A stretch of 64,000 bases of DNA from Immersiella caudata (lineage: Eukaryota > Ascomycota > Sordariomycetes > Sordariales > Lasiosphaeriaceae). Positions within the stretch are counted from its first letter, which is position 1, and every line of letters starts with the position of its first letter. The notes under the pieces were generated by a model that ran no database searches, was not told the DNA's origin, and was given only the letters and a program-made list of their open reading frames with translations. Shown one piece after another: positions 54,551 through 64,000 of the stretch. The translations under genes and the position numbers were made by a program. The stretch spans positions 2,356,001-2,420,000 of the forward strand of contig JAULSU010000001.1 of NCBI GenBank assembly GCA_030512335.1. Reading direction: 5' to 3'.

Positions 54551-56303
54551 ATGGCTGGTGGAAGCGGTGGGGATGAGGTTGCCGAGGTGGCTGAGAGCGC
54601 GGCTCATGCGGTCCAACATGAAGTCAAGGGCGGCGAGGTGGCCATCAACGATGAGATTGCGAGCGTTTCGGATGACAGTGATGCCGCGATCCTTCCGAAG
54701 GGGCAGGTTGATCCTGTGTACGAGGCCAAGGCCATTGTGTTGAATCGGGCGGTGAGTGCCTGAGATTGTGAACAAATCGAGATGCTGATGGGTTGCAGAT
54801 ACAAGAGATTGGCATGGGCTGGTGAGCATCATGGATCCTAAAGGGAAGACGACGGCTGACATGAACAGGTATCAATGGAAACTCTTCGTGGTCGTTGGCT
54901 TCGGCTGGGCCTCTGACAATCTGTGGCCCATTGTCACGTCTTTGATCTTCACGCCGGTCAACAACGAGTTCAAACCTGACCAGCCGGCTTTGCTGGCCCT
55001 GAGCATGAACATTGGACTCCTCGCGGGGGCCGTTTTCTGGGGATTTGGTTGTGATATTTTTGGTCGAAAGGTTGCTTTCAACTTGACACTGGGGACCACG
55101 GCGGTGTTTGGCATGGCAGCTGCTGGAGCACCGAATTTTCTCGCCGTTAGATTCTTCGCCGCCTTGTGGTCGTTTGGTGTGGGCGGGAATCTGCCCGTGG
55201 ACTCGGCGATCTTCTTGGAATTCCTCCCTCGATCACATCAATATCTCCTCACAGTACTTTCGCTCTACTGGGCCATCTCGCAGTTTGTTGCAACGCTGAT
55301 TGCATGGCCGCTGCTGGGGGGCTTCACTTGCCAAGAGAAGGCAGAGTGCTCTCGGGGAGGGAACATGGGTTGGAGATATTTGATGTTGACTGTTGGTGGG
55401 CTGACGATGGTGATGTTTCTCGTCCGCTTTGTGTTCTTTAGTATTCACGAGTCGCCAAAGTACTTGATGGGTAAAGGTGATGATGAGAAGGCCGTCGCCA
55501 TTGTCCATGAAGTGGCTCGGAGAAACGGGAAAATGACTTCTCTGACCCTGGCGCATCTGAGGGGCTGCGAGCCTGAAGGATATGTCCACAGGTCGGGTGC
55601 CGCGTCGGCGGCCCAGCGTCGTCTGGAGAGGGTGAGACTTTCCAGGGTCCGCGCCTTGTTCAAGACGAAGAAAATGGCTCGCTCGACGGGGTTGATGATG
55701 CTTATTTGGGGGCTCGTCGGGCTGGCGTATCCCCTGTACAACAGCTTCCTGCCATACATTCAGGCCACGAAAGGTGCCGACTTTGGGGATGGATCGACGT
55801 ATCTGACCTACAGAAACTCCGTCATAATAGCTGTTCTCGGACTCCCTGGGGCGCTCCTAGGCGGCATACTGGTCGACATCAAGTGCCTTGGGCGGAAAGG
55901 AACGCTATCATTGGCGACACTCTTCACAGGTGCATTCCTGTACGGCTCGACGACCGCCTTGGACTCCAGTGCCCTTCTGGGATGGAACTGCGCCTTCAAC
56001 TTCACTTCCAACATCATGTACGCGGTATTGTACGGCTTCACACCCGAGCTTTTCCCCACGCCCGAGAGGGGGACTGGAAACGCAATTACGGGGAGTTGCA
56101 ATCGGATTTTTGGAATCATGGCTGCAAGTACGGCTATTCCTTTGAGAGACTTAAGCTAATGGCGTGATTTGTAGCCCGTTGTCGCGATGTTCGCGAATCT
56201 CCAGACAGCCGTCCCTGTTTATGTTAGCGGTGCATTGTTCATTGCTGCAGGGATTTTGGTCGTACTGCTGCCATTTGAGTCGAGGGGTAGAGCCGCGCTG
56301 TAG
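54551..56303 (+). CDS. Major facilitator superfamily transporter (SV2/sugar-porter-like)
   Basis: Twelve-helix membrane transporter. The first 60 residues are a soluble acidic tail (MAGGSGGDEVAEVAESA). The membrane part starts at YQWKLFVVVGFGWASDNLW and shows the MFS loop motif as FGCDIFGRKVAF and the second-half repeat GGILVDIKCLGRKGTL. FTPELFPTPERGTGNAI is typical of the SV2-like and organic-anion/sugar-porter subfamilies. Exons: 54551-54751, 54799-54821, 54869-56123 and 56175-56303, giving 535 aa. Exon 2 is only 23 nt. The last intron has a GC donor (ATGGCT|gcaagt), and removing it restores the final helix (PVVAMFANLQTAVPVYVSG). An intron starting at the nearby gtacgg would put the last exon out of frame. 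The substrate is not predictable. Confidence 0.88.
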
Positions 56304-56918
56304 CTCTGCTGAGAGCCGGGAGGGAGAGGTGCCTATGTCTTCGGTATCTGTCTCAGGGTGGTGAGCAAGAAAGCATACCTGCCTCGGTATCCTGCATATG
56401 ATATATGCAAGGCCCACGCGGCGGAGCGAGCGATGATAGAACGGAATCCTTGGGTGCTCTTGGAGTTCGCTGACCATAGAGGGTACCTTCTGTGGGGTTT
56501 GATGTAATAGTGTATCGGTCTCTTCTTGTAGGTGCAGACCAATTAGCAAGGGTTAGCTGGGGGTTGAAGTCTGAGGATTAGACATGCCATTTTCCGAGTA
56601 AGATGACGCGTGTCAGACCAGAAATGCGAGGCTACAACCGAGCAGGTGTTATAAAATCGATCAAGCCCTCGACCACAGGACGTCAAGGTTTTCCTCCAAG
56701 ATCTCCAAGAAATTCCCCATCTCGAACCGTGGAGCTCCCCCACTGCGATACATCAGCGTGCCCTGCGCCCCGCACCCCACAGCTCCCCCCGCATTCCCAA
56801 ATCTCAAAGTGACATCGACCTTGTCTTCCCTCTTCATCAAAAATCCGCCATCAACACCAGCGTCCAACTCACATCACCAACCCCTTCGTCACGCATCGCC
56901 ACCTTCAAACTCACAAAA
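56304..56918. other. Intergenic 0.6 kb
   Basis: No gene is seen. The last 100 bases are C-rich and read as a 5' UTR. Confidence 0.4.
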
Positions 56919-57482
56919 ATGGCATCCTCCTCCAACAAACCATTCCTAGCAGCCAGCGTCACGACCCTGCTGCTCTCTTCTTCCCTCCTCTCCACCTCCA
57001 TCAGCTACTCCACCATCCTCACCCCCCGCCTCCTCGAGTCTCCCACTCCTCTAATGCTCACTCAATGGCACGCATCCTACCGCCAAGGCCGCAAATCCAT
57101 GGTTCCTCCTGCTCTCCTTACGGCGGCGGCATATGCATACCTTGCCACTCGACCGGGTCTGGCTAAAGCAAAAGCGTACTGTTATATCGCTGCTGCAGTA
57201 CTGACGGTGGGGATTGTGCCGTATACGCTTGGGGTAATGGGGAAGATAAACAGAATGTTACAAAGGAGAGCAATCGTTGTGGAACGGGTGGGGAGAGGGG
57301 AGGTTGTAGCGAAAGAGGAGAGAGAGGGGTTGGAAGATGGGGAGGAAGGGGCTTGGGTGAAGGGGACGGGTGACAACGCTGGGTCGAGGTATTTGGTCGA
57401 TCAATGGGGGTTTTTGAATCTGGGGAGGAGTTTGTTGCTCGGGACGGGGTTGGTGTTGGGGTATGTTGCGTTGATTTATTAA
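56919..57482 (+). CDS. DUF1772 membrane protein
   Basis: Small integral membrane protein of the DUF1772 family, whose fungal members include anthrone-oxidation proteins in polyketide clusters as well as many of unknown role. Single exon, 187 aa. Four hydrophobic segments are visible: about residues 8-30 (SVTTLLLSSSLLSTSISYS), 60-77 (MVPPALLTAAAYAYLATR), 84-106 (AYCYIAAAVLTVGIVPYTLG) and the last 20 (LLLGTGLVLGYVALIY). The conserved family features QWHASYRQGRKSM near the first loop and the polar stretch before the last helix (VDQWGFLNLGRS) are present. No polyketide synthase is near, so a secondary-metabolite role is not supported here. Confidence 0.8.
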   Translation: MASSSNKPFLAASVTTLLLSSSLLSTSISYSTILTPRLLESPTPLMLTQWHASYRQGRKSMVPPALLTAAAYAYLATRPGLAKAKAYCYIAAAVLTVGIVPYTLGVMGKINRMLQRRAIVVERVGRGEVVAKEEREGLEDGEEGAWVKGTGDNAGSRYLVDQWGFLNLGRSLLLGTGLVLGYVALIY

Positions 57483-57770
57483 GTGGGAGTGTTGTGGTAG
57501 GTTTTGTAGAGGTGAATGTGGTGATGAGACTGGCGGGATGTTGTACAAGATACCTAAGGAAGCGGAACTCAGTTGGCGTTTTGGGAGTTTACTGCACATG
57601 TGGAGATATGGGGTGTGTGAGCGGCAATCGGTAAAGATTTGTCTCTGTGGAGAGTACATTTGCTATCCTCCGATCAAACCATATCAACGCCATAACGGCA
57701 CGCGTAAGTGCTAGTATTTCCGTGACCAATCTCGCTCCAACGCACCATCAGATACCACGACAGGTCTCAT

Positions 57771-58148
57771 CTACTTCTTAGACGAGCCGCTGCTGCCGCT
57801 AGAGCCTGAGCTGCCGGATCCATATCCAGATGAACGGGTGTAGCCGCTCGAGGAAGTATAGGTCGATCCTCCATTGCCGTTGTTGTAGTAAGTACTGCCA
57901 TTTGGGTTGGAGTAGTAGTACGATCCATTGCTATATATTCGGGTCAGTCTTTTTCGTGATATGCAACACACTGGGGCAGGCGTACGTGTTGGAGTAGTGG
58001 TACGAATTGGAGCCATTTCCGTAGTCGCGAGAGCAGTAGTGGTTGCCCTGCAATTCTTGTCAGCTTGATGATACCGGCGGGATCCATGTAGTATGCATAC
58101 CTGGCTGTTGGTACCATGACCATTGTAGTTATAGCCTCTGTCGGACAT
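57771..58148 (-). CDS. Small Gly/Ser/Tyr/Asn-rich protein
   Basis: An 89-residue protein from three tiny exons: 58148-58101 (MSDRGYNYNGHGTNSQ), 58047-57986 and 57930-57771. Each intron has a consensus donor (gtatgc, gtacgc) and an acceptor that restores the same compositional pattern, which argues that the model is real. The sequence is nearly all Gly, Ser, Tyr, Asn and Thr (NGSYYYSNPNGSTYYNNGNG) and ends GSSGSSKK; there is one Cys, no signal peptide and no hydrophobic core. Such composition is typical of intrinsically disordered, phase-separating or glycine-rich RNA-related peptides. I know comparable short proteins in Pezizomycotina but no established function. Confidence 0.65.
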   Translation of the reverse strand: MSDRGYNYNGHGTNSQVCILHGSRRYHQADKNCRATTTALATTEMAPIRTTTPTRTPAPVCCISRKRLTRIYSNGSYYYSNPNGSTYYNNGNGGSTYTSSSGYTRSSGYGSGSSGSSGSSGSSKK

Positions 58149-58734
58149 CTTGCAAGTGGTGCAACGGGCTTGCGGATTGAGGTTTTGTTTGTTCGTCAGG
58201 GCAGATCGTGAGCTCGTGGGTGAAGAAAGTCAATGAAGGAGATGGGTGTAACCGAGGGCAGGCGGGGTATAAAAACCCAATGAAAGTGCTTGAATCACGG
58301 AGGGCGGCCATACCTCAGATGACAAGAAAGAAGCAACGAGCCGCCCACGTCAATATGACTGGTTGCCCAGGGTAAGATTCAATTGGACATCTGAAATGCG
58401 GAAGGCTTCCCACCATTCTGGTAGGCATCCGGCAGTAGCGCGCAACCACAATCTCTGCCCGGGACTTGGATGGATCCCCAACACGATGAAGCAGGGATGT
58501 CAATCCCGAGCCTTTTGTTGGGAGCGGAGCCGTTCGGTTGCCAAGAGATGGAGGACGACATCGCCGGGTCCGGAAAACGCCGTTGTGAGCCAATAGTCAA
58601 CGACGTGCGCAAAAACTGAAGTGACGCCCCCGTGAGGCCTACAACCAAGAAACAGACGGAGTGGGGTATGTCCATATACTCCGCAAGGCTATTAGCAAAG
58701 GTCTATCATTCAAGTCTATCGTCACCTCGGCCTA
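58149..58734. other. Intergenic 0.6 kb
   Basis: No gene is seen. This stretch is the promoter side of the small protein and the 3' flank of the thioredoxin reductase gene. Confidence 0.4.
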
Positions 58735-59833
58735 TCAGAGTTTCTGCTCCTCGGCCTTATCCTCGAGATCCTCAAGGTACTTCTCTGCCTCGAGCGCAGC
58801 CATGCATCCGGTACCTGCAAAAGTTAGCACCTGCCCGCCCTCAAAGTTTGAAAAGGGGCGCACTCACCTGCACTAGTAATAGCTTGCCTGTACCTCTTGT
58901 CCTGCACATCACCCGCGGCAAACACACCCTCGATGCTCGTAAACGTCGTCCCGGGCTTCGTAATCACATAACCCTCGGCATCCGTCTCCAACTGCCCCGT
59001 GACCAATTGCGTCGCGGGATCATGCCCAATGGCATAAAAAAGCCCATTCGCCTCCACCGTCTCCTCCTCGCCCGTCCTCACATCCTTCACGACAATGTGG
59101 CTCATCAGCCCCTTGTCGTCCCCCTTGACCTCCACGCCCACCGAGTGAAACCTGACGGTGACTTTCTTGTGGTTCAACAACCTCTTTGCCATGATGCTGG
59201 ATGCCCTCAGCTTATCCTTCCGCACCAACACCGTCACATGACTCCCGTACTTGGTCAGGAACATGGCCTCCTCCGCCGCCGAGTCACCACCGCCAATCAC
59301 AACAAGGTGCTTGTTCCTGAAGATTGGCACCGCGCCATCACACACCGCGCAGGCCGAAATGCCATTCTGCCAGTACTTATCCTCCCCGGGCAGGCCCAAC
59401 CTCCGTGCCGAAGCGCCAGTTGCGAGGATGATCGCGTCGGCGGTGTGCTCCTCATCGGCGGACCACTCCATGGAGTACTTGAAGGGGCGTGAGGACAGGT
59501 CAAGCTTGGCGACCGTCTCGGTGATAATTTGCGTGCCGAAGCGCTCCGACTGTGCGCGCATCTTGTCCATGAGGTCCTGGCCCATGATGCCGTCGGGGAA
59601 GCCGGGGTAGTTTTCGACCTCGGTGGTGGTGGTGAGTTGGCCGCCGGCGGCGACGCCATTGGCGAGGAAGCCTTCATAGAGGACGGCTTGAGGTAAAATT
59701 AGTATGGCTCGCTCCGATGCGCGGAGGGGTACAGAGGGAAGAAAAACTTACGCTTCAGCTCGGCGCGGGCGAGGTACACGGCTGCCGTGTGGGCAGCCGG
59801 CCCAGAGCCGATGATGACGACTTTGCTATGCAT
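58735..59833 (-). CDS. TRR1: Thioredoxin reductase (NADPH), low-molecular-weight type
   Basis: FAD enzyme that reduces thioredoxin with NADPH. From ATG 59833 it reads MHSKVVIIGSGPAAHTAAVY (the FAD-binding GxGxxA). Other motifs are GGQLTTTTEVENYPGFPDG, the redox-active ACAVCDG dithiol, the NADPH-binding GGGDSAAEEA, and the second FAD motif GVFAAGDVQDKRYRQAITSAGTG. Exons: 59833-59752, 59686-58868 and 58814-58735, giving 326 aa, normal for the short type. The reading frame is open for 96 codons upstream of ATG 59833 without any ATG; that extension is rich in Arg, Ser and Ala (PRQTAKLFSSAFRRTLRSS) and looks like a mitochondrial presequence. The ATG form is expected to be cytosolic. Confidence 0.95.
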
Positions 59834-60592
59834 GCTTCGATTGCCAATGGATTGGATATCTTTTGCTTTGGGAGGGTAGGGCGATTTGAACGAGGCAGCG
59901 GCAGCAGCTACTGAGAGACCAGTGGCGCTGGAGCGAAGGGTCCGTCGAAAAGCGGAGGAAAACAGTTTGGCGGTTTGGCGGGGTAGGAGCGGGGTGTCGT
60001 GCAGCGGGCGCGCGGTATTTATGGGTGGAACGTGGGCTTCGAGTTTGTTCGATTGCTGAGCGTATTCTAAGGTCGATTTCAGGTTCTGTCGCGTGATGAA
60101 GGCGTCTCGTAGAATTGATTGCTAAGCGCGCCTCTAAAGCCTGGACTCTGAACTCGATCTGGTGGGGTGAAATGGGAAATTTGGAATCGAGGGGTCCTTG
60201 CTATGGGGCAATTTGCGAGAAAGGGGGTTAGGGTTCATGCAGCACCCAGGGGCAACAACAACAACAACTGTTGCACGGTCATCATCACAGTAGAGAATGA
60301 TTGGATCTGGCTGTTGGAATTTGTTCATGTTAAGAAGACTGCTTGTTCAAAAAAATAAAAAAAATAAAAAAAATAAAAAAACAGCCAGTATTTTGAACAT
60401 CCGAATTCTCCTCCCATCCCGACACTCAGCTAATGTGTCCACTGACAACGTAACGCCCCCCACCCTCGATCTTCCCACCAAACGCTCACATTGACATCGG
60501 CAACTGACATCGGCGACCAACCCATTGTTCGTTTCTTCATACAAGTGGTCCTTTGATCTCACCGCGTATACTAGAGAGTAGTAAAAAGATGA
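59834..60592. promoter_or_regulatory. 5' region of thioredoxin reductase gene with open ATG-less extension
   Basis: On the minus strand, codons from 60121 down to 59834 are open and in frame with the thioredoxin reductase ATG, starting after a TAG at 60124-60122. Near-cognate codons with a purine at -3 include ACG at 60094 and CTG at 60082. The remaining stretch up to the tRNA contains a short A7T repeat near 60349-60382 and no further gene. Confidence 0.5.
60349..60382. repeat. (A7T)n microsatellite
   Basis: About three to four units of seven A and one T in the intergenic DNA between the thioredoxin reductase gene and the tRNA. Confidence 0.8.
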
Positions 60593-60674
60593 CGACGTGG
60601 GCCTGATTCGAACAGACGCTCCCGAAGGAACAAGATTTCTAGTCTTGCGCATTAGACCACTCTGCCACCACGCC
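60593..60674 (-). tRNA. tRNA-Ser (anticodon AGA)
   Basis: Complete class II tRNA of 82 nt without an intron. The acceptor stem ggcgtgg pairs with ccacgtc (one G-U), followed by discriminator G. The D-arm contains the A-box-like TGGCAGAGTGG. The anticodon stem caaga/tcttg closes the loop ctAGAaa, so the anticodon is AGA, reading UCU serine codons (and more with A34 as inosine). An extended variable arm and the T-loop gttcgaatc (B box) are present. Confidence 0.93.
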
Positions 60675-60900
60675 TTGATTGTTTATTAGGGGTTTCAAAA
60701 CTTGAGCTCGTGAAGTTGCGGCACGGCGATTTGTTGCATCTGAGTCTCGGGGGCTGCGATTCATTCTGACAAGGGATAAGAACCCATGCACTGGTAGGAA
60801 ATGATAAGGAGGCTATGCGTACATTGATGGAAGAATCAGAATCAGAAGAAAACATCGTAGATGGCGACTGCCTACTGATAAATACCTATGTAACAGAATC

Positions 60901-62087
60901 TTACAGCTTGCTTTGCTCCCCCTGAGGCACCTCGACAACAACTTTACCCCAAGTCCCTCTGCTTCCAAGCGCCTCAAGTGCATCGGGAATCGTCGACAAG
61001 CCAACAAACTTCCTGTCTGTGAACTCCGTCCCCTTGAACTTACCCTTCCCAACAAGCTTCATGATCCCTTCCCAGACCTTGACAACCGTTTCCTTCTCGT
61101 AGACCGCGTATTGCCCCCAATGAATCCCAACCAGGCTGATATTCTTCAGCAACACTTTGTTCATCGCAACTTTCTCGATCTTCCCCGCCGCAAATCCCAC
61201 GATCAGAATTCGCCCGTTCCATGCCGTGCACTTGGTGCTTTTATCAACCAATCCCACAGGGTCATAAACAATATCGACACCTCTCCCCTTTGGCGTCAGC
61301 TTCTTCACCAGATCGGGCCACTTTTCATCCCGATAATCAACCACATGGTCAGCCCCAAACGTCTTAGCCACCTCCAACTTCCTTTCCGTTCCCGCGGTGG
61401 CGATCACCGTCGCTCCAAACGCCTTTGCGACTGTATCATCTCGTCAGCGCCCCTCCTTTCTCACCATCCAAGGTACCACTGGTGTTCAGTGAAGACTCAC
61501 TCTGAACCGCGGCCAACCCCACACCCCCAGCTGCGGCGTGCACCAATACATAATCCCCCTTCTTCACCCCGGCCCTCACAACCAACGCCCCGTAGCTTGT
61601 CGGCGCGGTGACAAACAACCCGGCCGCCTCGCGGAAGGACCACCCCTGGGGAACAGGCAGCATCGCCACCTCTTCGGCAGTAGTCTTGGTCGCATAGGCA
61701 CCCTGGGTCGCGCCAAAGACGCGAGAGCCGACGGGAAATTTGGGGTTCTTGGAACCGCTGGGGGTGGCGAGCACGATTCCCGCAAATTCAGCTCCAGAAA
61801 TCCATGGGAAGGCTATAGGATGATGCGATTTAGTGAGCTACTGCGAAAAGGGGGAGGGAGGACGTACGAGGTTGGTGTTGGTATTTCCCTTGAATTTGAA
61901 GGAGATCAAAGAAGTTGGTTGCCGCGGCGTGCACTTCGATTAGGTATTCGTCTGGTTTGGGGGTTGGATCGGGGAGGGTTGTCACTTTGAGATCGTGAGG
62001 GCCCTAGATTGGTCAGTCCTCGTTAAATAAGAGGAAATATGAGACTTGACCTGCCTTGACGTATTCGGTGAGCTGGATGCCTTTCAT
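60901..62087 (-). CDS. NADPH:quinone oxidoreductase-like MDR protein with PTS1
   Basis: Zinc-independent medium-chain reductase of the quinone oxidoreductase (zeta-crystallin-like) group. N-terminal catalytic domain: MKGIQLTEYVK, DEYLIEVHAAATNFFDLLQI, PFPWISGAEFAGIV. Rossmann fold: VLVHAAAGGVGLAAVQIAKA, GADHVVDYRDEKW. C-terminus: DALEALGSRGTWGKVVVEV, ending QSKL, so a peroxisomal signal is predicted. Exons: 62087-62055, 62003-61868, 61812-61501 and 61430-60901, giving 336 aa. The first intron appears to use a GC donor (GTCAAG|gcaggt); a GT donor six bases earlier (TAC|gtcaag) also keeps frame but removes the usual Val-Lys. The physiological substrate is unknown. Confidence 0.87.
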
Positions 62088-62149
62088 GGTGAATGATCCC
62101 CTAACCCTCGGTGTATGCGGTGAGACGAGAGATGAACCTATGAGGCAAT

Positions 62150-62720
62150 GAGATCAATGACAGAAGGTTTTATGAGATGGAATTGGAACAGAATATGCAC
62201 AAGACGAGTCAAGGCAGATTTGGATTGGCAACCGGGTATCATTAGCACCGCTTACATGAGGTTCGTCGCGGGGTTCCTGTCGAAGCCGAGGTAGAGGATG
62301 CAGCCCGCTGATTGGTCGCTCACCTTGACAGCTCTCGGTGAATCCATCGAAATGGAGAGCGGCCTCTCGGTTCGTCAACCAATCCTTTGCCCGCATGATC
62401 AGCCATCTTGGGAAGCCCATTTTCCTTAGAGTGGCGAGTAAACGTATGTGGTTGACTGTGTCGGACGCACGCACCCGATATGTCGAGCTGGAGTAGCGAC
62501 GCCGCGGCTTTCTTTCTCCACGCCTCCTGAACCTGGGCTACAACTATTCGAACTGCCAATTCTGTTGGAAGGTGTGCTCTGTTACCCATTTTCTCGTCCG
62601 GAAGCAGCCCGTTCTCCTCGGCCGCTGGTGTGACCTTCCCGGCTATCACGGACTCTATCACCTTCCACAAGGTTGATAACATTGCAACTATTAGGCCACT
62701 CTACGAGTACACCAAACTTG
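62150..62720 (-). mobile_element. Fragment of a non-LTR (LINE, Tad-like) reverse transcriptase, decayed
   Basis: On the minus strand two overlapping frames together give a recognisable non-LTR reverse transcriptase core: LLSTLWKVIESVIAGK, ENGLLPDEKMGNRAHLPTELAV, LLQLDISGA, then after a frameshift near 62468 SDTVNHIRLLATLRKMGFP and AKDWLTNREAALHFDGF. The first Asp of the catalytic triad lies in LDISGA. The following sequence no longer matches the palm (no FADD motif), and upstream endonuclease or gag-like parts are not visible. It is a truncated, frameshifted remnant. Confidence 0.8.
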
Positions 62721-64000
62721 GAAGAGAAAGAAATAAGGAAAGGCATTGGAGTCGACGCTCGCCCTTCCATCCATCGAAGGAAGCGAGGCGGTCTGGGCGT
62801 GTTGCCGAGGTAGATACGTGAGACGGTCACGGCTGAGGGTTGCCGAAGCCCCCGAGGAGCCCATCCCGTTACATAGAAGACTACTGGAAGACCAACCGTG
62901 GCGGTTACTGCAAGTTACTCATGACGAACGTTTCAATCCTTGTCCTCTCCGTTCCGTGCCTCTTCCCCATTCTTCCTAATAAGCAGCTTCTGCTGGCGCC
63001 ACACTACACGCTTAGCCACCGCCTGGGGCAAGTATACCAGACCACGCGGGGCGGCCCTGATTCCATATTCAGATCGCATGGCAGCGAGAGAGATGGGCTT
63101 TCGCAGCTCGTAAACCGAAACGATTTTGTAGGCGAAACCGTAACCATCCCAGTCCTTGTGCCGACTGTTGAACTCGGCATTTCCGAGCCCGTTTTCTTCA
63201 AGGGGGGCTTCGCCTGGCTTTCTCGTCCGTGCCGGGAGGATCTCGCAAATGTGGGTGATTGCTGAATGTGGCGCGGTGCGGTAGAACCACATAATCTAAG
63301 GTAACTTATACCCGTACTTATCATACTTACTGTACTTTTTCCGAGACTAAAATAATTAAAGTAAGCAGTCCTCCGGACGTACTTATTTTGATCACTCGCC
63401 TGCCCAAGTGATCACAGTAATTACCCAGTACTAACGCAGTGACCGCACGTATTCCCGTACCGTGGCGCCTGTGGGGTTACGTCGGCCCGACCCGGCCAAA
63501 GGTGGCCGGCAGGTCGTCACAGTTTAATCTGTCCCTATAACCGGGGTCAAGGGTGGCGGGTCGTGCGCTACATTACATTACGTATCTAAGCTTAAATACA
63601 GTAATTTTGCCATTAGTTAGTATACGCGAAGCCAGAGGAAATGAGAGTAGGAAGAAAGGTAGAACCGTGGCGAGGGGCGAGGGCATGAAAGTATTTATCC
63701 TCGCGATCCAGCAGCTGGTACGCGGGGCACCAGGGTGGAGGGACAAACATTGGACAAACATTGGGCCCGTGCGCTGGACGATGATCGGTGGGTGCCGTAG
63801 CCAGGTGGGCCGCGGCCAACCAGTCAAAAACGGAAGCCCCGACAGCGACACACCCACCTGCAAGTCAGAGACAACCCTGACCTCCAACAACAACCGCGAA
63901 AAACTTCCGTCACACCCAACTTTGCCCGCGATACCTCCTTGCGATTTCAACTGAGGAATCTCGATCTGATTACACCCAAACAGAAAACAGCAGTACAGAC
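62721..64000. other. Gene-free right end, likely relic transposon DNA
   Basis: No intact gene. Fragmentary frames on both strands have no domains. Around 63300-63600 the DNA becomes AT-richer with recurring acttac/gtactta-type words, and a 12-nt direct duplication (ggacaaacattg) occurs near 63741-63764. The stretch may be further transposon remains; I cannot define borders. Confidence 0.35.

Noticed and set aside
63553..63954. Open frames of about 130 codons on both strands at the right end
   Set aside because: The two frames mirror each other, lack domains, and the DNA shows repeat-like features.
1..64000. CRISPR arrays, bacterial-type operons, riboswitches or prophage
   Set aside because: None seen; gene structure and introns show eukaryotic nuclear DNA.

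Overview
This window is nuclear DNA of a filamentous ascomycete (Pezizomycotina, most likely a Sordariomycete). The support is short 45-70 nt introns with GT..CTRAY..AG signals, AT-poor coding DNA, a fungal alpha-tubulin starting MRGE-ILHLHLGQAG, and ascomycete-type Zn2Cys6, Nop12, Dep1, Pta1 and DUF1772 proteins. There is no operon logic: genes lie on both strands, separated by 0.3-2.5 kb. Exon coordinates were worked out by hand from splice motifs and reading-frame continuity; none was checked against transcripts.

Layout, left part: Zn2Cys6 regulator (88-2285 +), mitochondrial ATP synthase subunit e (2761-3211 -), two divergent decayed amidase pseudogenes (3880-7290), dynein intermediate chain (8049-10193 +), aldo/keto (pyridoxal-type) reductase (10872-11855 -), CCCH zinc-finger protein (12930-14713 -), tubulin-folding cofactor E (15029-16938 -), peroxisomal MaoC dehydratase (17368-18367 -), an unrecognised basic protein (20160-20957 +) and a protein of the family usually labelled 'casein kinase II beta 2 subunit' (21265-23037 -).

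Middle: between 23.3 and 24.6 kb lies a non-coding locus with at least three, probably five, box C/D snoRNAs inside consecutive introns of a spliced host RNA. Several are recognisable by their rRNA guides. Then come a PI-PLC-like protein (24793-26286 -), two secreted or GPI-type proteins (28172-28699 + and 31175-31861 +) in gene-poor DNA, alpha-tubulin (33124-35023 +), Nop12 (36170-38107 -) divergent from Dep1/Sds3 (38740-40990 +), Pta1/symplekin (42646-45334 +), and a She3-like coiled-coil protein (47402-49147 +).

Right part: a large unrecognised protein with an in-frame TAG (50924-53848 +), an SV2-type MFS transporter (54551-56303 +), a DUF1772 membrane protein (56919-57482 +), a tiny Gly/Ser/Tyr/Asn-rich protein (57771-58148 -), thioredoxin reductase (58735-59833 -) with a 96-codon open N-terminal extension that lacks ATG and looks like a mitochondrial presequence, tRNA-Ser(AGA), a quinone oxidoreductase ending in SKL, and finally a broken non-LTR (LINE) reverse transcriptase fragment and gene-free DNA.

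Themes: a microtubule group (dynein intermediate chain, cofactor E, alpha-tubulin) and an RNA/ribosome-biogenesis group (snoRNA cluster, Nop12, Pta1) occur in the window, but nothing indicates co-regulation. The best candidates for something new are the snoRNA host with directly abutting AG|GT splice sites, the apparent non-AUG mitochondrial form of thioredoxin reductase, the 23-nt putative intron in ATP synthase e, and three putative GC-AG introns.
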